From an uncultured Acidobacteriota bacterium (GTDB taxonomy: Bacteria; Acidobacteriota; Terriglobia; UBA7540): a stretch of 55,018 bases of DNA. Shown piece by piece: positions 16,735 to 25,822 of the stretch. A program made the translations under genes and the position numbers. How positions within the stretch are numbered: the stretch's first letter is position 1; every line of letters begins with the position of its first letter. The DNA lies in contig CALCEB010000237.1 in NCBI GenBank assembly GCA_937900045.1, positions 1 to 55,018 of the forward strand, in the 5' to 3' direction. The notes under the pieces were generated by a model that worked only from the letters and a program-made list of their open reading frames with translations, was not told the origin of the DNA and ran no database searches.

Positions 16735-18597
16735 GTGAGGGAAAGCTTCGGACAAAGGTTAGTGACATTCATTTTGGCATTGGGGGGAGTGCTTCTTCTG
16801 GTTCATTGCGGTAGCAGCAGTACAAGCACAAGCGGAGGATTCAAAAACTCTTCGCAGTTGAGTAATTCGGTAACCATTTCCCCAACGGTGTTGAATATCG
16901 CGGCTGGCCAAAGTTACCAGTTCAGCGCTCTGGTTGGAGGTTCCCCCAGCTCCGCGGTTACGTGGTCGTTGAGTCCGGCCCCAGGCACGAGTTTGGGGTC
17001 GAACAATATCAATCAGATCGCGACCCTCAGCTCGAGTGGATTTTTGCAGGTGGCAGCCAATGCGCCGGCAACGGTTCTGCTGGTCAGCGCCACGAGCACA
17101 ACCAACACCTCTTCAATCGCCAGTTCAACAGCCAGCATCATCCCTCCCGGCGCTGTTTCAACCACCAATAATCCGTTGGTGGCGAAGTATTCTATTACTT
17201 TGCCCCGTCAGGGAACAGCCACGATTTTGTTCGGCCCTGACACGAACTACGCTTTGAAAACCTGGGCACAGCCTTCAGCCCCGAACGGCGGACCCATCAG
17301 CATCTTCGTGGCTGGCATGAAACAGAACACCGCCTACCATATGTCGGCTTCGGTTCAGTTCCAGGACGGGTCGAGCTTCAACGATCAGGACCATACATTC
17401 ACAACAGGAGTTGTGCCCCCGAATCAGATTCCCACGTTCAGCATTACCAACCCCAACAACCTTACGCCCAACCCCGGGGTGGAACTCTTCGATGGAGTGG
17501 GCGCGCCTGGTTACATCCAGGCGGGAGCTACAGATCTTCAAGGCAACCTGATTTGGTACTTTAACCCACCCACACAGTATCCGGGCGACAGTGTGAATCC
17601 GTTCAAGCTTTTGCCAAATGGTAATTTCATCGTCGTTTTTTCCGACCCGGTCGGCCTTCCTCCAAATTCGGCCGGAGCCATACTTGAGGAAATCGACTTG
17701 GCGGGTGACGTCATATGGCAATTGCCAATCACTCAGCTCAACCAGGAGCTCGCAGCAGCAGGTTACAATCTAGTTGCCGCTGTGTTTCATCATGATGTTC
17801 TTCCACTCCCCAATGGCCACATCATCGCCCTCGTTAACAACACCCAAACGTTCAATAATTTGCCGGGTTATCCGGGACCTACGCTGGTTCTGGGGGACGC
17901 CCTCGTAGATCTCGACCAGAACTTGCAACCGGTGTGGGTTTGGAACGAATTCGACCACCTGGATATCAACCGTCACCCGATGGACTTTCCAGACTGGACA
18001 CACACCAACGCCGTCATCTATTCGCCCACTGATGGCGATTTAATGGTCTCTATTCGCCACCAAAATTGGATCGTGAAGGTTAACTACGAAAATGGGAGGG
18101 GAAACGGAGACATCGTTTGGAAATTGGGCGAAGGCGGCGATTTCGCGCTCAAAGGCGGGACCGATCCCATCGACTGGTTCTACGCTCAACACGGGATCAA
18201 CCTTCTGAGTCCTAATAGCGCAGGGACTTACGAGATTGGAATGTTCGACAACGGCAACGACCGCATCGTGGACCAGAACGGGGACATTTGCGGATCGCCA
18301 GGCGTGCAGGCTTGCTATAGCACCGTCCCCATTTTCCGAGTCAATGAGACGACGAAAACCGCTACCCTGGTGTGGAGGGACACGCTCCCAGTCTTTTCAT
18401 TCTTTGGCGGAAACATGCAAGAATTCTCGAACGGCAACGTCGAATTCGATTCCTCCGCCTGGGATCCACCTGTATCGGAGGTTATGGAGGTGACTCAGCA
18501 GCGCACTCCGGAAGCGGTCTGGGAAATGAACGAAAATCCCGTCTATTTGTACCGGGCATTCCGCATTCCCAGCTTGTATCCAAACGTCACTTGGTAG
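16735..18597 (+). CDS. Arylsulfotransferase (ASST)-family lipoprotein
   Basis: I choose the GTG at 16735 because GGGAGGAG lies just upstream; the in-frame ATG at 16621 is inside a repeat. The 620-residue product starts with a lipoprotein signal (LALGGVLLLVHC, lipobox LVHC). A Ser/Thr-rich, Ig-like domain follows (VTISPTVLNIAAGQSYQFSA), then a beta-propeller of the ASST type with HHDVLPLPNGHIIAL, WTHTNAVIYSP and IVWKLGEGGDF. Characterised ASST enzymes move sulfate between phenols, with a catalytic His in this kind of repeat. Whether this member is active or has a sugar-related substrate cannot be told from sequence. Confidence 0.8.
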   Translation: MRESFGQRLVTFILALGGVLLLVHCGSSSTSTSGGFKNSSQLSNSVTISPTVLNIAAGQSYQFSALVGGSPSSAVTWSLSPAPGTSLGSNNINQIATLSSSGFLQVAANAPATVLLVSATSTTNTSSIASSTASIIPPGAVSTTNNPLVAKYSITLPRQGTATILFGPDTNYALKTWAQPSAPNGGPISIFVAGMKQNTAYHMSASVQFQDGSSFNDQDHTFTTGVVPPNQIPTFSITNPNNLTPNPGVELFDGVGAPGYIQAGATDLQGNLIWYFNPPTQYPGDSVNPFKLLPNGNFIVVFSDPVGLPPNSAGAILEEIDLAGDVIWQLPITQLNQELAAAGYNLVAAVFHHDVLPLPNGHIIALVNNTQTFNNLPGYPGPTLVLGDALVDLDQNLQPVWVWNEFDHLDINRHPMDFPDWTHTNAVIYSPTDGDLMVSIRHQNWIVKVNYENGRGNGDIVWKLGEGGDFALKGGTDPIDWFYAQHGINLLSPNSAGTYEIGMFDNGNDRIVDQNGDICGSPGVQACYSTVPIFRVNETTKTATLVWRDTLPVFSFFGGNMQEFSNGNVEFDSSAWDPPVSEVMEVTQQRTPEAVWEMNENPVYLYRAFRIPSLYPNVTW

Positions 18598-18634
18598 TTG
18601 ATGGCTGTGTGAATCACCAACCCGCATTCGCAAG

Positions 18635-18667
18635 CTCGCGGGCGAGGAGTTTCCCATCGCCCGCGAG
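18635..18667. terminator. Hairpin between convergent genes
   Basis: CTCGCGGGCGA and TCGCCCGCGAG form perfect 11-bp arms around an 11-nt loop, just after the lipoprotein stop and before the convergent polymerase/ligase stop. There is no clean U-tract, so it may act as a bidirectional terminator or simply be a repeat. Confidence 0.4.
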
Positions 18668-18750
18668 GATATTCACATTTGTTGCCCCGCGATTTCGGAT
18701 CAATCCCAGTTCAGAAGTGCAGGGATGACCTTGCTACTTTGCCTTTGATG

Positions 18751-20160
18751 TCAGGACAGCTCTGGTCCATTCCTAGATTGGCGTTCAGCCCGCCTTTCAA
18801 CACATGCGGCCTTGTATCCAATCCCAAGAATCACGGCTAGAGTCAGCGCATTGGCGGGAATCTGCAGGTTGAAGTCTGTCGCGCTATGAAGCAAGATGCC
18901 GAGAGTGGCCCCGATACAACCCAGAAGGATGGAAGGGCGATAGCGGCGGGTGTCCGTCAGGAAGGCAATAATCATGCGGAAGAGCAGAACGATGATGGGA
19001 AGGAAGAGCAACGCCGCTCCCACGATCCCCGTTTCACTCGCAATCTCCAAATAGTCATTGTGAGCGTGATCCACCAGGTACGTCAGCAAGCCCGTCTGAT
19101 AATGGCGGAAGCTATATTGAAAAGTTCCGAGTCCGGTTCCAACCCAGGGATAATCATGAATCAGGCGAAGAGTGTCCTGCCAAAGTGTCAATCGGCCCTC
19201 CGCTTGGAAATATTGCTGGCCACCTCGAAACACTTCAAATCGGGCCAGAATCGGGCTCAGCCCGATCCACAGCCCATAGGCGAAGACCAGGGATAAAAAA
19301 ATCACGAGTCCGGCCATCCACGCCTTCTTGCGGGCTTTAAGCTGTGCAAGCAGGCCCAGAACAACCAGCACGAACATAAAGGCTAGAACACCGGACCGCG
19401 AGGTGCTAAAAATGAAGGCCATCGCCATCACGACCAGGAGGAAGCCATATAGCAGGGTTGAAACTCCGGTCGAAGACGGCGCCTTGGCTTGCCGCACGGT
19501 CCACCCGCGGCGCCGCTCCTCCTGCCAGTTTTGAAACATGTAGAAGATCATTCCAAAAATAAAGGGGAAGGTGAGCTCCAGGAACCCCGCAAAGTGATTG
19601 TGATTGATAAATGTCCCGGTTCCCGATTCCGTGTAGAACACCTTGGAGAAGGTGAAGATTTTTTGCCAACCCGTAAGGTATTGAACCGACCCGTATGCCG
19701 CCTCAAACAAGCCCAGGTAAATAAATATCCGGACCAGCGTACTTTTCCTCTTCTTTGAATCAAAGAGGTAGACTGCAAGGACAAAAGCGCAGACATAGGC
19801 CAGGACCTTCATCAGCATCGAAAGGGTAGGGTGCGGATAAATGCTAAGGGTCAGATGTGATCCGGATTCATGCATCGCCGCCAGCACAGAAGTCGGCGAC
19901 ACCCTCTTGGGCGAAAGGACTTCAACAAGGCCGGCGGGTAACGGCACCGTCTGCATGAAAACCAAGAGGCAGAATAGGAGAGTCCAAAACGGCCACTTCA
20001 ACGTAGATCGTCCCTTCAAAGTTTGCCGGGCGGCCAGCGCAAACAAACAAGCGAAAAGGACGATTTCAAGAATGCTGTATGCAAGAGGTTGAACTCCGCC
20101 GAACGCGAGAACCTCACCGATGATCGTTAGGCCAAGAACGGATTCGAGGATTCGATCCAT
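18751..20160 (-). CDS. O-antigen polymerase/ligase family membrane protein
   Basis: This protein of about 469 residues has 10 or more membrane helices and carries NHNHFAGFLEL, STSRSGVLAFMF and DHAHNDYLEIASETG, the conserved Wzy_C signatures. It is paralogous to the protein at 1653-3188 and more distant from the one at 30682-32052. The ATG at 20160 (MDRILESVLG) is preferred over a TTG at 20214, although its ribosome site is distant. It is the last gene of the large minus-strand locus and is separated from gmhB by a 446-bp gap with a hairpin repeat, so it may be its own unit. Confidence 0.85.
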   Translation of the reverse strand: MDRILESVLGLTIIGEVLAFGGVQPLAYSILEIVLFACLFALAARQTLKGRSTLKWPFWTLLFCLLVFMQTVPLPAGLVEVLSPKRVSPTSVLAAMHESGSHLTLSIYPHPTLSMLMKVLAYVCAFVLAVYLFDSKKRKSTLVRIFIYLGLFEAAYGSVQYLTGWQKIFTFSKVFYTESGTGTFINHNHFAGFLELTFPFIFGMIFYMFQNWQEERRRGWTVRQAKAPSSTGVSTLLYGFLLVVMAMAFIFSTSRSGVLAFMFVLVVLGLLAQLKARKKAWMAGLVIFLSLVFAYGLWIGLSPILARFEVFRGGQQYFQAEGRLTLWQDTLRLIHDYPWVGTGLGTFQYSFRHYQTGLLTYLVDHAHNDYLEIASETGIVGAALLFLPIIVLLFRMIIAFLTDTRRYRPSILLGCIGATLGILLHSATDFNLQIPANALTLAVILGIGYKAACVERRAERQSRNGPELS

Positions 20161-20606
20161 GTTTTTGCAGAAACCTCGCCGCCATGATCCCTTTCCTCCC
20201 TTGCAGGGATCCAATCGGCATTTCTATTAACGGAGAACTTCCTCCAGACCGTCAAGAGGATAATAGTGTCTCAGTTTGCTGTAGCGGCGCTCTATGAGCG
20301 CCGGAAGGTGTTGATAAATAAAATTCGGCGCTCATAGAGCGCCGCTACAGCAAACTGAGACACCACCATCTTCACATCAAAAGGAGAAGCTCAACCATCG
20401 CCGGTTCAGTCCTGCCGGTAGAACGATTTTGTGCAGAACCTGACGATTTTGCCGCGACCTTCTTCCGCTTATAGCGACCCAATCAGCTTGGGATATTACC
20501 TATCGGGTAGAAGCCCCGGGGTACATCTTTACGCCCACCTCGCCGGCGAGGCGCGATGTTCACAATTCCATAAAGGTCTTCCCGAGCGCGGTACCAGCCG
20601 AATTCA
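20161..20606. other. Intergenic region with one hairpin repeat
   Basis: The gap between gmhB and the polymerase/ligase holds R1 copy 5 and otherwise no gene. A GG-N10-GC arrangement close to the ATG at 20160 lies too near the start codon to serve as a sigma-54 promoter. Confidence 0.5.
20264..20367. repeat. Hairpin repeat family R1, copy 5 (near-perfect arms)
   Basis: The arms pair from TAGTGTCTCAG on the left to CTGAGACACCA on the right with about one mismatch. Both carry the TCT trinucleotide variant. The spacer is GTGTTGATAAATAAAATT. Confidence 0.88.
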
Positions 20607-21194
20607 TCAAGCCGTTCTTGACTCGCAACGCTCAGGACGCCCGCCAAGAATGAAGCCTGCTGCTTCGGTGAGGTCCCGGAAAATCCTGTCGGGCGGGTGG
20701 CGCCACGAACGGGCCACGCCGCGATCGCCGTTTCCGACTAGAATGGAGGCGCAACCTACACGGTGAGCCGCGGCGATGTCCGATTCGGCGTCTCCAATCA
20801 TCAGTGCTTCCCTAAAGTCAAAACCGTGCTCGCGTTGCGCCCGGAGAAGCAAACCAGGGCTGGGTTTGCGGCACTCGCAGCCGTCGTCCGGCCGGTGAAG
20901 ACAATAATAGACGCCGTGAATTTTGCCTCCATTTTCCTCCACTCGCCGCACGAACCGGTCCGTGATCCCGGCGAGTGCGGCCTTCTCGACAAGGCCCCTG
21001 CCCACTCCCGCCTGGTTCGACACAACAATGACCTTCACACCCTCGTCCGCTAGCCTTTTGAGCGCCCCCAAAACCCCCGGTAGAAAAACGAACTCCTCCG
21101 CTCTCGTAACGTATCCTCCGGGGATCCGCCGGTTGATGACCCCGTCACGGTCCAATAAGATAACTTTGACCTGCTGCGCGTATTGTTTCATCAT
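20607..21194 (-). CDS. gmhB: D-glycero-D-manno-heptose 1,7-bisphosphate phosphatase (HAD family)
   Basis: This HAD phosphatase removes the C7 phosphate of heptose-1,7-bisphosphate. It shows the nucleophile motif LLDRDGVIN, motif II VVSNQAG, the zinc loop CLHRPDDGCECRKP and motif III IGDAESDIAAA. The start at 21194 overlaps the hddC stop by 4 nt (ATGA), giving 195 residues; a longer open frame to 21248 overlaps hddC further and is less likely. With hddC and hddA upstream it makes a GDP-D-glycero-alpha-D-manno-heptose cassette. GmhB-type enzymes differ in anomer preference, which I cannot read here, but the partners point to the alpha anomer. Confidence 0.88.
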   Translation of the reverse strand: MMKQYAQQVKVILLDRDGVINRRIPGGYVTRAEEFVFLPGVLGALKRLADEGVKVIVVSNQAGVGRGLVEKAALAGITDRFVRRVEENGGKIHGVYYCLHRPDDGCECRKPSPGLLLRAQREHGFDFREALMIGDAESDIAAAHRVGCASILVGNGDRGVARSWRHPPDRIFRDLTEAAGFILGGRPERCESRTA

Positions 21195-22000
21195 GGTGTC
21201 TGATCTGAACACGCTCGTGTGGCGGATCTTGAGGTGGCGCCGCCACACGCACTGTTAAGAGCCTCAATTCTGCTCCATTCATCCTGGGCCCTCTGGTAGT
21301 TCTCAACCGTGCCAATATCAACCAGATAGCCGGGCAAAAGATGACCGTACATTTTACCCACTAATTGCGGCAGAACATCTTTGCCGAAGTCCGCGAAGCT
21401 GGGGCTGGCAGGAAGGCAGCCGAAAAGCTCCTCGCGGGCAACAAAGATGCCGGCATTGGCCATGTCGGACGCAGGCTTTGCAGGCTTTTCCTCAAAAGCA
21501 GTCACCCGTCCTTCTTTGTCCAGCGAAACGATTCCGCATTCGCTGGGGCGGGAGGCACGGAACAGCCCCAAGGTGATTAACCCCTGATGGCAGTAGTGGA
21601 AATCCTTCAACCCCTTTATGTCCACCCGGGCGAGATTATCAGCATAGAAGATAAAGAAGCTGCCGGTACCCGCAACGAAGCCGCGGTGGGCCGCGACGGT
21701 CCCGGCGCTGCCTAAGAGATGGGGCTCGTATGCTAGCCGTATCTTGACCGGTGAGCGTTGGGAGGCCGCCCAATTCTCAACTTGCTCCGCGCGATAGTGA
21801 GTGTTGATTAGGACATCCTCAATTCCAAGATTTTCGCAAATCTCCAACCAGATACTGAGCAATGGCTTGCCTGCGATGGGTACCAGACACTTGGGAATGG
21901 AATCGGTCAGCGGGCGAAGCCTCGTGCCCAATCCTGCCCCGAGCAGGAAAGCCTTCCGGCAATCCGGGATTGAGCTTTCAGGAATTGAAATGCCCCTCAT
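21191..22000 (-). CDS. hddC: Sugar-phosphate nucleotidyltransferase, probably heptose-1-phosphate guanylyltransferase
   Basis: This nucleotidyltransferase of 269 residues has the N-terminal signature FLLGAGLGTRLRPLT, followed by SIPKCLVPIAGKPLL, then FFIFYADNLARV with the metal-binding Asp, and a C-terminal VDIGTVENYQRAQDE. Short enzymes of this type make GDP-mannose, dTDP-glucose or GDP-heptose. Assignment to HddC rests on its place between hddA and gmhB and is therefore partly inference. The ribosome site is weak. The 215-bp gap to hddA is long for this operon and shows nothing clear. Confidence 0.8.
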   Translation of the reverse strand: MRGISIPESSIPDCRKAFLLGAGLGTRLRPLTDSIPKCLVPIAGKPLLSIWLEICENLGIEDVLINTHYRAEQVENWAASQRSPVKIRLAYEPHLLGSAGTVAAHRGFVAGTGSFFIFYADNLARVDIKGLKDFHYCHQGLITLGLFRASRPSECGIVSLDKEGRVTAFEEKPAKPASDMANAGIFVAREELFGCLPASPSFADFGKDVLPQLVGKMYGHLLPGYLVDIGTVENYQRAQDEWSRIEALNSACGGATSRSATRACSDQTP

Positions 22001-22215
22001 TTGGCGTCATCTCAGTGATAGTTGGAAATAGCTTGCACCTGGCTCCGCCGTGCTACCCTTTCGAAGGGTTACGCGAATCGTGAACTCCGCACGACTTGAG
22101 AATTGATTTCATTGAATCCAAAGGACTTGCTTGCCATTTATCGGAAGAATCAATGTTAGGAGTCTACAGGACTAAGACATTTCGAAAGAATACCCAAAAG
22201 CTCACCGGAATTATC

Positions 22216-23295
22216 CTAACGAGGCAACGCCTCCAGGGTAGGGGAGAAAACCCACCGCGTCCCACCGTGAGCTTCGGAGTCGAAAAAGGGATCATTGTAG
22301 ACAACTCTACTCCCACCTGAATCGAAGTGAAACCGCATTTCCTTCAAACCGAATGGACGCAGGCCCGTGCGCACATCCTCTTGCCGGTCTCGTTCGCAGT
22401 AAAGCAATAGGAATCCGCCCCCGCCTGCGCCCGTGATCTTGCCGCCCAACGCGCCCGACTTCAAAGCCTCGTCGTAAATTTGATCGATCCAGGGATTCGA
22501 GATTTTCGAGGAAACCCTTTTCTTAATCATCCATCCTGCGTGAAGAAGCTTTCCAAACCAATCCAGGTTGCCGCTCAAGAGCGCATTCCTCATTTCCGGC
22601 ACCATTCCCTTCATCAAATGCAACGCTTCGAGGACGGAGTCTTCTTCCTGCCGCACGGAGCGATCCTGACCGCTCAAGATATCTGAGGAATTCCGTGAGC
22701 TTCCAGTAAAAAACAGCATCAGATTCTGCTCCAGATCCATCAGCATATCCGGTGATAACCGTACCGGCTCGATCCTTGTGCCAGTAGCCTGAAAATGGAG
22801 GATTTTTAGCCCTCCTATCGCGACACCGTATTCATCCTGCTTGCCGGCGGGTTTGTGCAGGATATCTCGCGCAATGTGAAAGGCCTTTTCCGCGATCTCC
22901 TGATCTGCCAAATCTAACCCCATATAAACACTTAGTGTCTTCAGAAGACTCACACAGACCGCCGCGGAGGAACCCAACCCTGTGCCGGGCGGTACCTCCG
23001 AAGCCAGAAACAGGTTGACACCCGCGTTGCAATGAAGATGCTTGAGGACGGCGAAGGGAATTTCGAGATTCGATCCGGTGAACTCCATCTTTTCGATGTG
23101 CTCACAGGATTCTAGCGTCTTTAAGTCGGAGGAAATCACCTGAGTCTTGCCGTCATCGCGCTCCGTCAAAACACAATAAACGTACTTGTCAATACTGGTG
23201 CCCAGGACCAGACCACCGTGCCGTTCAAAATACGCGGGAAAATCCGTTCCGCCCCCGGCAAAGCTGATCCGAACGGGCGTGCGCACAATGAGCAT
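22216..23295 (-). CDS. hddA: D-glycero-alpha-D-manno-heptose-7-phosphate kinase (GHMP family)
   Basis: This 359-residue GHMP kinase phosphorylates heptose-7-phosphate at C1. It begins LIVRTPVRISFAGGGTDFP, the typical HddA N-terminus. The ATP-binding loop is PPGTGLGSSAAVCVSLL, followed by AGKQDEYGVAIGG and the C-terminal GGKITGAGGGGFLLLYC. The order hddA-hddC-gmhB matches known GDP-heptose clusters. The first pathway enzyme, the GmhA sedoheptulose-7-phosphate isomerase, is not in this window. It is separated by 27 nt from the phosphoglycosyl transferase upstream. Confidence 0.9.
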   Translation of the reverse strand: MLIVRTPVRISFAGGGTDFPAYFERHGGLVLGTSIDKYVYCVLTERDDGKTQVISSDLKTLESCEHIEKMEFTGSNLEIPFAVLKHLHCNAGVNLFLASEVPPGTGLGSSAAVCVSLLKTLSVYMGLDLADQEIAEKAFHIARDILHKPAGKQDEYGVAIGGLKILHFQATGTRIEPVRLSPDMLMDLEQNLMLFFTGSSRNSSDILSGQDRSVRQEEDSVLEALHLMKGMVPEMRNALLSGNLDWFGKLLHAGWMIKKRVSSKISNPWIDQIYDEALKSGALGGKITGAGGGGFLLLYCERDRQEDVRTGLRPFGLKEMRFHFDSGGSRVVYNDPFFDSEAHGGTRWVFSPTLEALPR

Positions 23296-23322
23296 TCTAC
23301 AATCTGCCTTCCAAACAATAAA

Positions 23323-24750
23323 TCAGGGCATTCGAACTGCCTGGCCATCTTCTGAAGCCAGCGCCGGCGAGGAATCACCATTTCCAGACTGGCGGCGGGA
23401 GATCAAAGTATTGGTAGTGGCCAAAACCAGGGCCAAGTCGATTATAGGCGAATAGTTGGCGGCGTACTCAAGGTCATACTTAGTCTTCAGATCCGACGAG
23501 TCAGATCCTCTCAGCCCTTTGACCTGAGCCAACCCGGTGATTCCCGGTTTCAACTGCAGACGCCGCTTGTGCCAAACAGAGTAATGGCGGACTCTCTCAG
23601 GGCTCTCCGGGCGCGGCCCTACTAAGCTCATGTCCCCCTTTAAGACATTCCAAAGCTGCGGAAGTTCTGACCCGCTGTAACGCAGCAATAGGCGGGCGAA
23701 CCGGAAATACAAGGATTCCCCTGTATCTGGGGCTGCATCCTCCACCACGCTCAAATCAAATCGGTAAAGAGTGAAGGGCTTACCGTCAAGGCCGATGCGG
23801 ACCTCGCGTTTGATCACGCACCGGGTGCCCCAGTACAGCACCAGGCTGAGCGCTCCCGCCAGGGGCAAGAGTAGCGGGGAGAAGACCAAAACCAAGAAGA
23901 CGTCCATCGCCCGTTTGAGGACACGGTGCGGCGGGCGCAACCCCGTTTCACGCAGCTCAAAAAGCGGAATCCCATCGATGCGAGAGCTTTCAATTTGGCT
24001 AGTGTGAAGCTCGTAATACTCAGGCACAGATTTGATCGAAATTCCCTGCTTTTGACACTCGGCAATGAAATCCAGGGTTTCGCTGTCACGGCGGATGGGA
24101 ATGGCGAAGATCAGCTCATGAACATCGAGGTTCGCCAGATTGCGCACCATCATTTCGGAAGCACCCGCAAAGAAGCCGGGAGGATGGTGTTTTCCGCTTG
24201 CCGCCGCTCTTCCCGGCGCGGGGTTCAAGAAGCCCACCAGTTTGTAATGAAGGTCCAGATGCCGCTGGACCCGCTCCGCCAGTTCAGCCGCCAGCTCTGA
24301 CTGGCCAACGATGACGACCCGCCGCAAACCGATTCCGTATCGCCTCAACCACTTCATCAAAGCGCGATATGCAAGGCGAGTGATAACCATGAACAAGACC
24401 ACGAGCCCGGCAAGAAACGAAAAGAGCAAACGGGAATAAAAAACCCTGGCCAAGTACATTCCTGCCAGCAGGGCCGCAATCAGGAACGCAGAGGAGGTGA
24501 TGATCTGGGCCAGCGCCAACGGCGAATCTCCGGAGGTGGGAAAATGCTCCGGCCCATAGAGAAAAAAGATGAGCACCCACGCGCTGAGAGTAAAGACGAT
24601 CGCATAGCGGTAGTCGAAGAAAACTGGCGCATCAGGACCCAGGGCGAACACACCGGTCTCAAATCGCAGGAAATACGCGACACGGAAGGCAAGGAAAATG
24701 GCGGCAAGATCGCCCAGAAGCAAAATGTATTTGGGAAAATTGCCCTTCAT
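23323..24750 (-). CDS. Polyprenyl glycosylphosphotransferase family protein with altered active site
   Basis: The 475-residue product has four or five N-terminal membrane helices, a Rossmann-like middle domain (RRVVIVGQSELA, about 143-265) and a C-terminal sugar-transferase domain (VLKRAMDVFLVL onward), as in WbaP/WcaJ proteins that load the first sugar phosphate onto undecaprenyl phosphate. The motif usually reading DELPQ is SGSELPQ (about 359-365), so the catalytic Asp is Ser while the Glu remains. The KFRSM-type motif is reduced to LYRFDL. KPGITGLAQVKGLRG is intact. It may be a divergent enzyme or may have lost activity; the other copy at 26817 has both motifs. Confidence 0.8.
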   Translation of the reverse strand: MKGNFPKYILLLGDLAAIFLAFRVAYFLRFETGVFALGPDAPVFFDYRYAIVFTLSAWVLIFFLYGPEHFPTSGDSPLALAQIITSSAFLIAALLAGMYLARVFYSRLLFSFLAGLVVLFMVITRLAYRALMKWLRRYGIGLRRVVIVGQSELAAELAERVQRHLDLHYKLVGFLNPAPGRAAASGKHHPPGFFAGASEMMVRNLANLDVHELIFAIPIRRDSETLDFIAECQKQGISIKSVPEYYELHTSQIESSRIDGIPLFELRETGLRPPHRVLKRAMDVFLVLVFSPLLLPLAGALSLVLYWGTRCVIKREVRIGLDGKPFTLYRFDLSVVEDAAPDTGESLYFRFARLLLRYSGSELPQLWNVLKGDMSLVGPRPESPERVRHYSVWHKRRLQLKPGITGLAQVKGLRGSDSSDLKTKYDLEYAANYSPIIDLALVLATTNTLISRRQSGNGDSSPALASEDGQAVRMP

Positions 24751-24793
24751 AATTCCTGCGTTAGGAAAACCAAAGTGGGAAAGCACAAGGGGG

Positions 24794-25822
24794 TCATGAC
24801 TCAGTTCTCATCCCGCTATTGTATACGCGGCTGGTCCCTTCCGTATATTCCCGTGCGCCGTTCTGAGCAAGCGCGGTTCGCACCCGCTCACGCCAAAAGT
24901 CAAGAACATCCTCCAGCGTCTGTTGAAGAGGAATGGCGGCGCGCCATCCCAACTCGACGGCTGCCCGGTCGGAATCACCCACCAGCCTGCTCATCTTTTT
25001 CAAGACCGGATGAGGTTCCTCTTCCAGGAAGACAGGGCAACCGACCCTTGCGATCAAGACTTTTGATACCCCCTCGATCGTGGATTCAATGCCCGAGCAA
25101 AGGTTGTAGACCTCACCCGGCTGGCCGTTAATCAAAGCTCTATAATAACCCTGAACAATATCCCGAACATCCGAAAAATCCACGCAGGTCCGGGGGCCTC
25201 TCACCTTTAAGATGGGGGGCCTTATCCCGGCCTCAATTTCAGCAAGCTTGCTGGCCAAGTCGGGGCCCACAAAACCCAGTTCTTGTCCTGGTCCTGTGTG
25301 GTTAAACGGGCGGACACGGACCACCTCCATTCCATAAGATTGCCAGTATTGATAAGCCACCATCTCCGCGGCGGCCTTGCTCCCGGCATAGGGGGTTCCA
25401 GGCCGGAAGGGAAAGGATTCGGACGCGCGTTCGTTCTCCTCCAACCCGCCGTATACCAATGAGGAGCTGACGGACAGTATACGGCAGGGCAAATTCAGGA
25501 GTCGCACAGCCTCCAGCAAGTTGAAGGTTCCGTCCAGATTGGTCTGGTAGGTTTGGCGCGGCTGGGAAACCGACTTGGATGCGGAGCTGACCGCGGCAAG
25601 GTGAAAAATTAAATCCGGCCGGGTCTCTTCCAGCACGTCCGTTATGGCGGCCCGGTCTTCAATATTAAGCCGCCGGTAACGAACTGCGGAACTCAGCACG
25701 GGGAGGAAGGGATTAAATTTCTCCGACCGGGCGACGCCAAACACCTCGACGCCTTTGTCCAAAAGCAAGCGCGCCAAGTAATTCCCATCAAAGCCCGTAA
25801 TACCGGTGACAAACGCTTTCAC
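24794..25822 (-). CDS. rmd: GDP-4-keto-6-deoxy-sugar reductase, Rmd-like (SDR family)
   Basis: This extended-SDR protein of 342 residues has the NAD(P) loop TGITGFDGNYLA, the Ser of SSSLVYG, the YAGSK catalytic pair and RPFNHTGPGQELGFV, which is typical of GDP-4-dehydro-6-deoxy-D-mannose reductases. It overlaps the Gmd homologue by 4 nt, so the pair is translationally coupled. The classic product is GDP-D-rhamnose. With a GDP-heptose cassette downstream and no mannose-activation genes in the window, a GDP-6-deoxy-heptose product (as with DmhB-type enzymes) is an alternative. Sequence alone does not decide between them. Confidence 0.82.
   Translation of the reverse strand: MKAFVTGITGFDGNYLARLLLDKGVEVFGVARSEKFNPFLPVLSSAVRYRRLNIEDRAAITDVLEETRPDLIFHLAAVSSASKSVSQPRQTYQTNLDGTFNLLEAVRLLNLPCRILSVSSSLVYGGLEENERASESFPFRPGTPYAGSKAAAEMVAYQYWQSYGMEVVRVRPFNHTGPGQELGFVGPDLASKLAEIEAGIRPPILKVRGPRTCVDFSDVRDIVQGYYRALINGQPGEVYNLCSGIESTIEGVSKVLIARVGCPVFLEEEPHPVLKKMSRLVGDSDRAAVELGWRAAIPLQQTLEDVLDFWRERVRTALAQNGAREYTEGTSRVYNSGMRTES

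Noticed and set aside
20158..20185. GG-N10-GC pattern upstream of the polymerase/ligase at 20160 as a sigma-54 promoter
   Set aside because: Initiation would fall on or after the start codon, so the match is probably chance.
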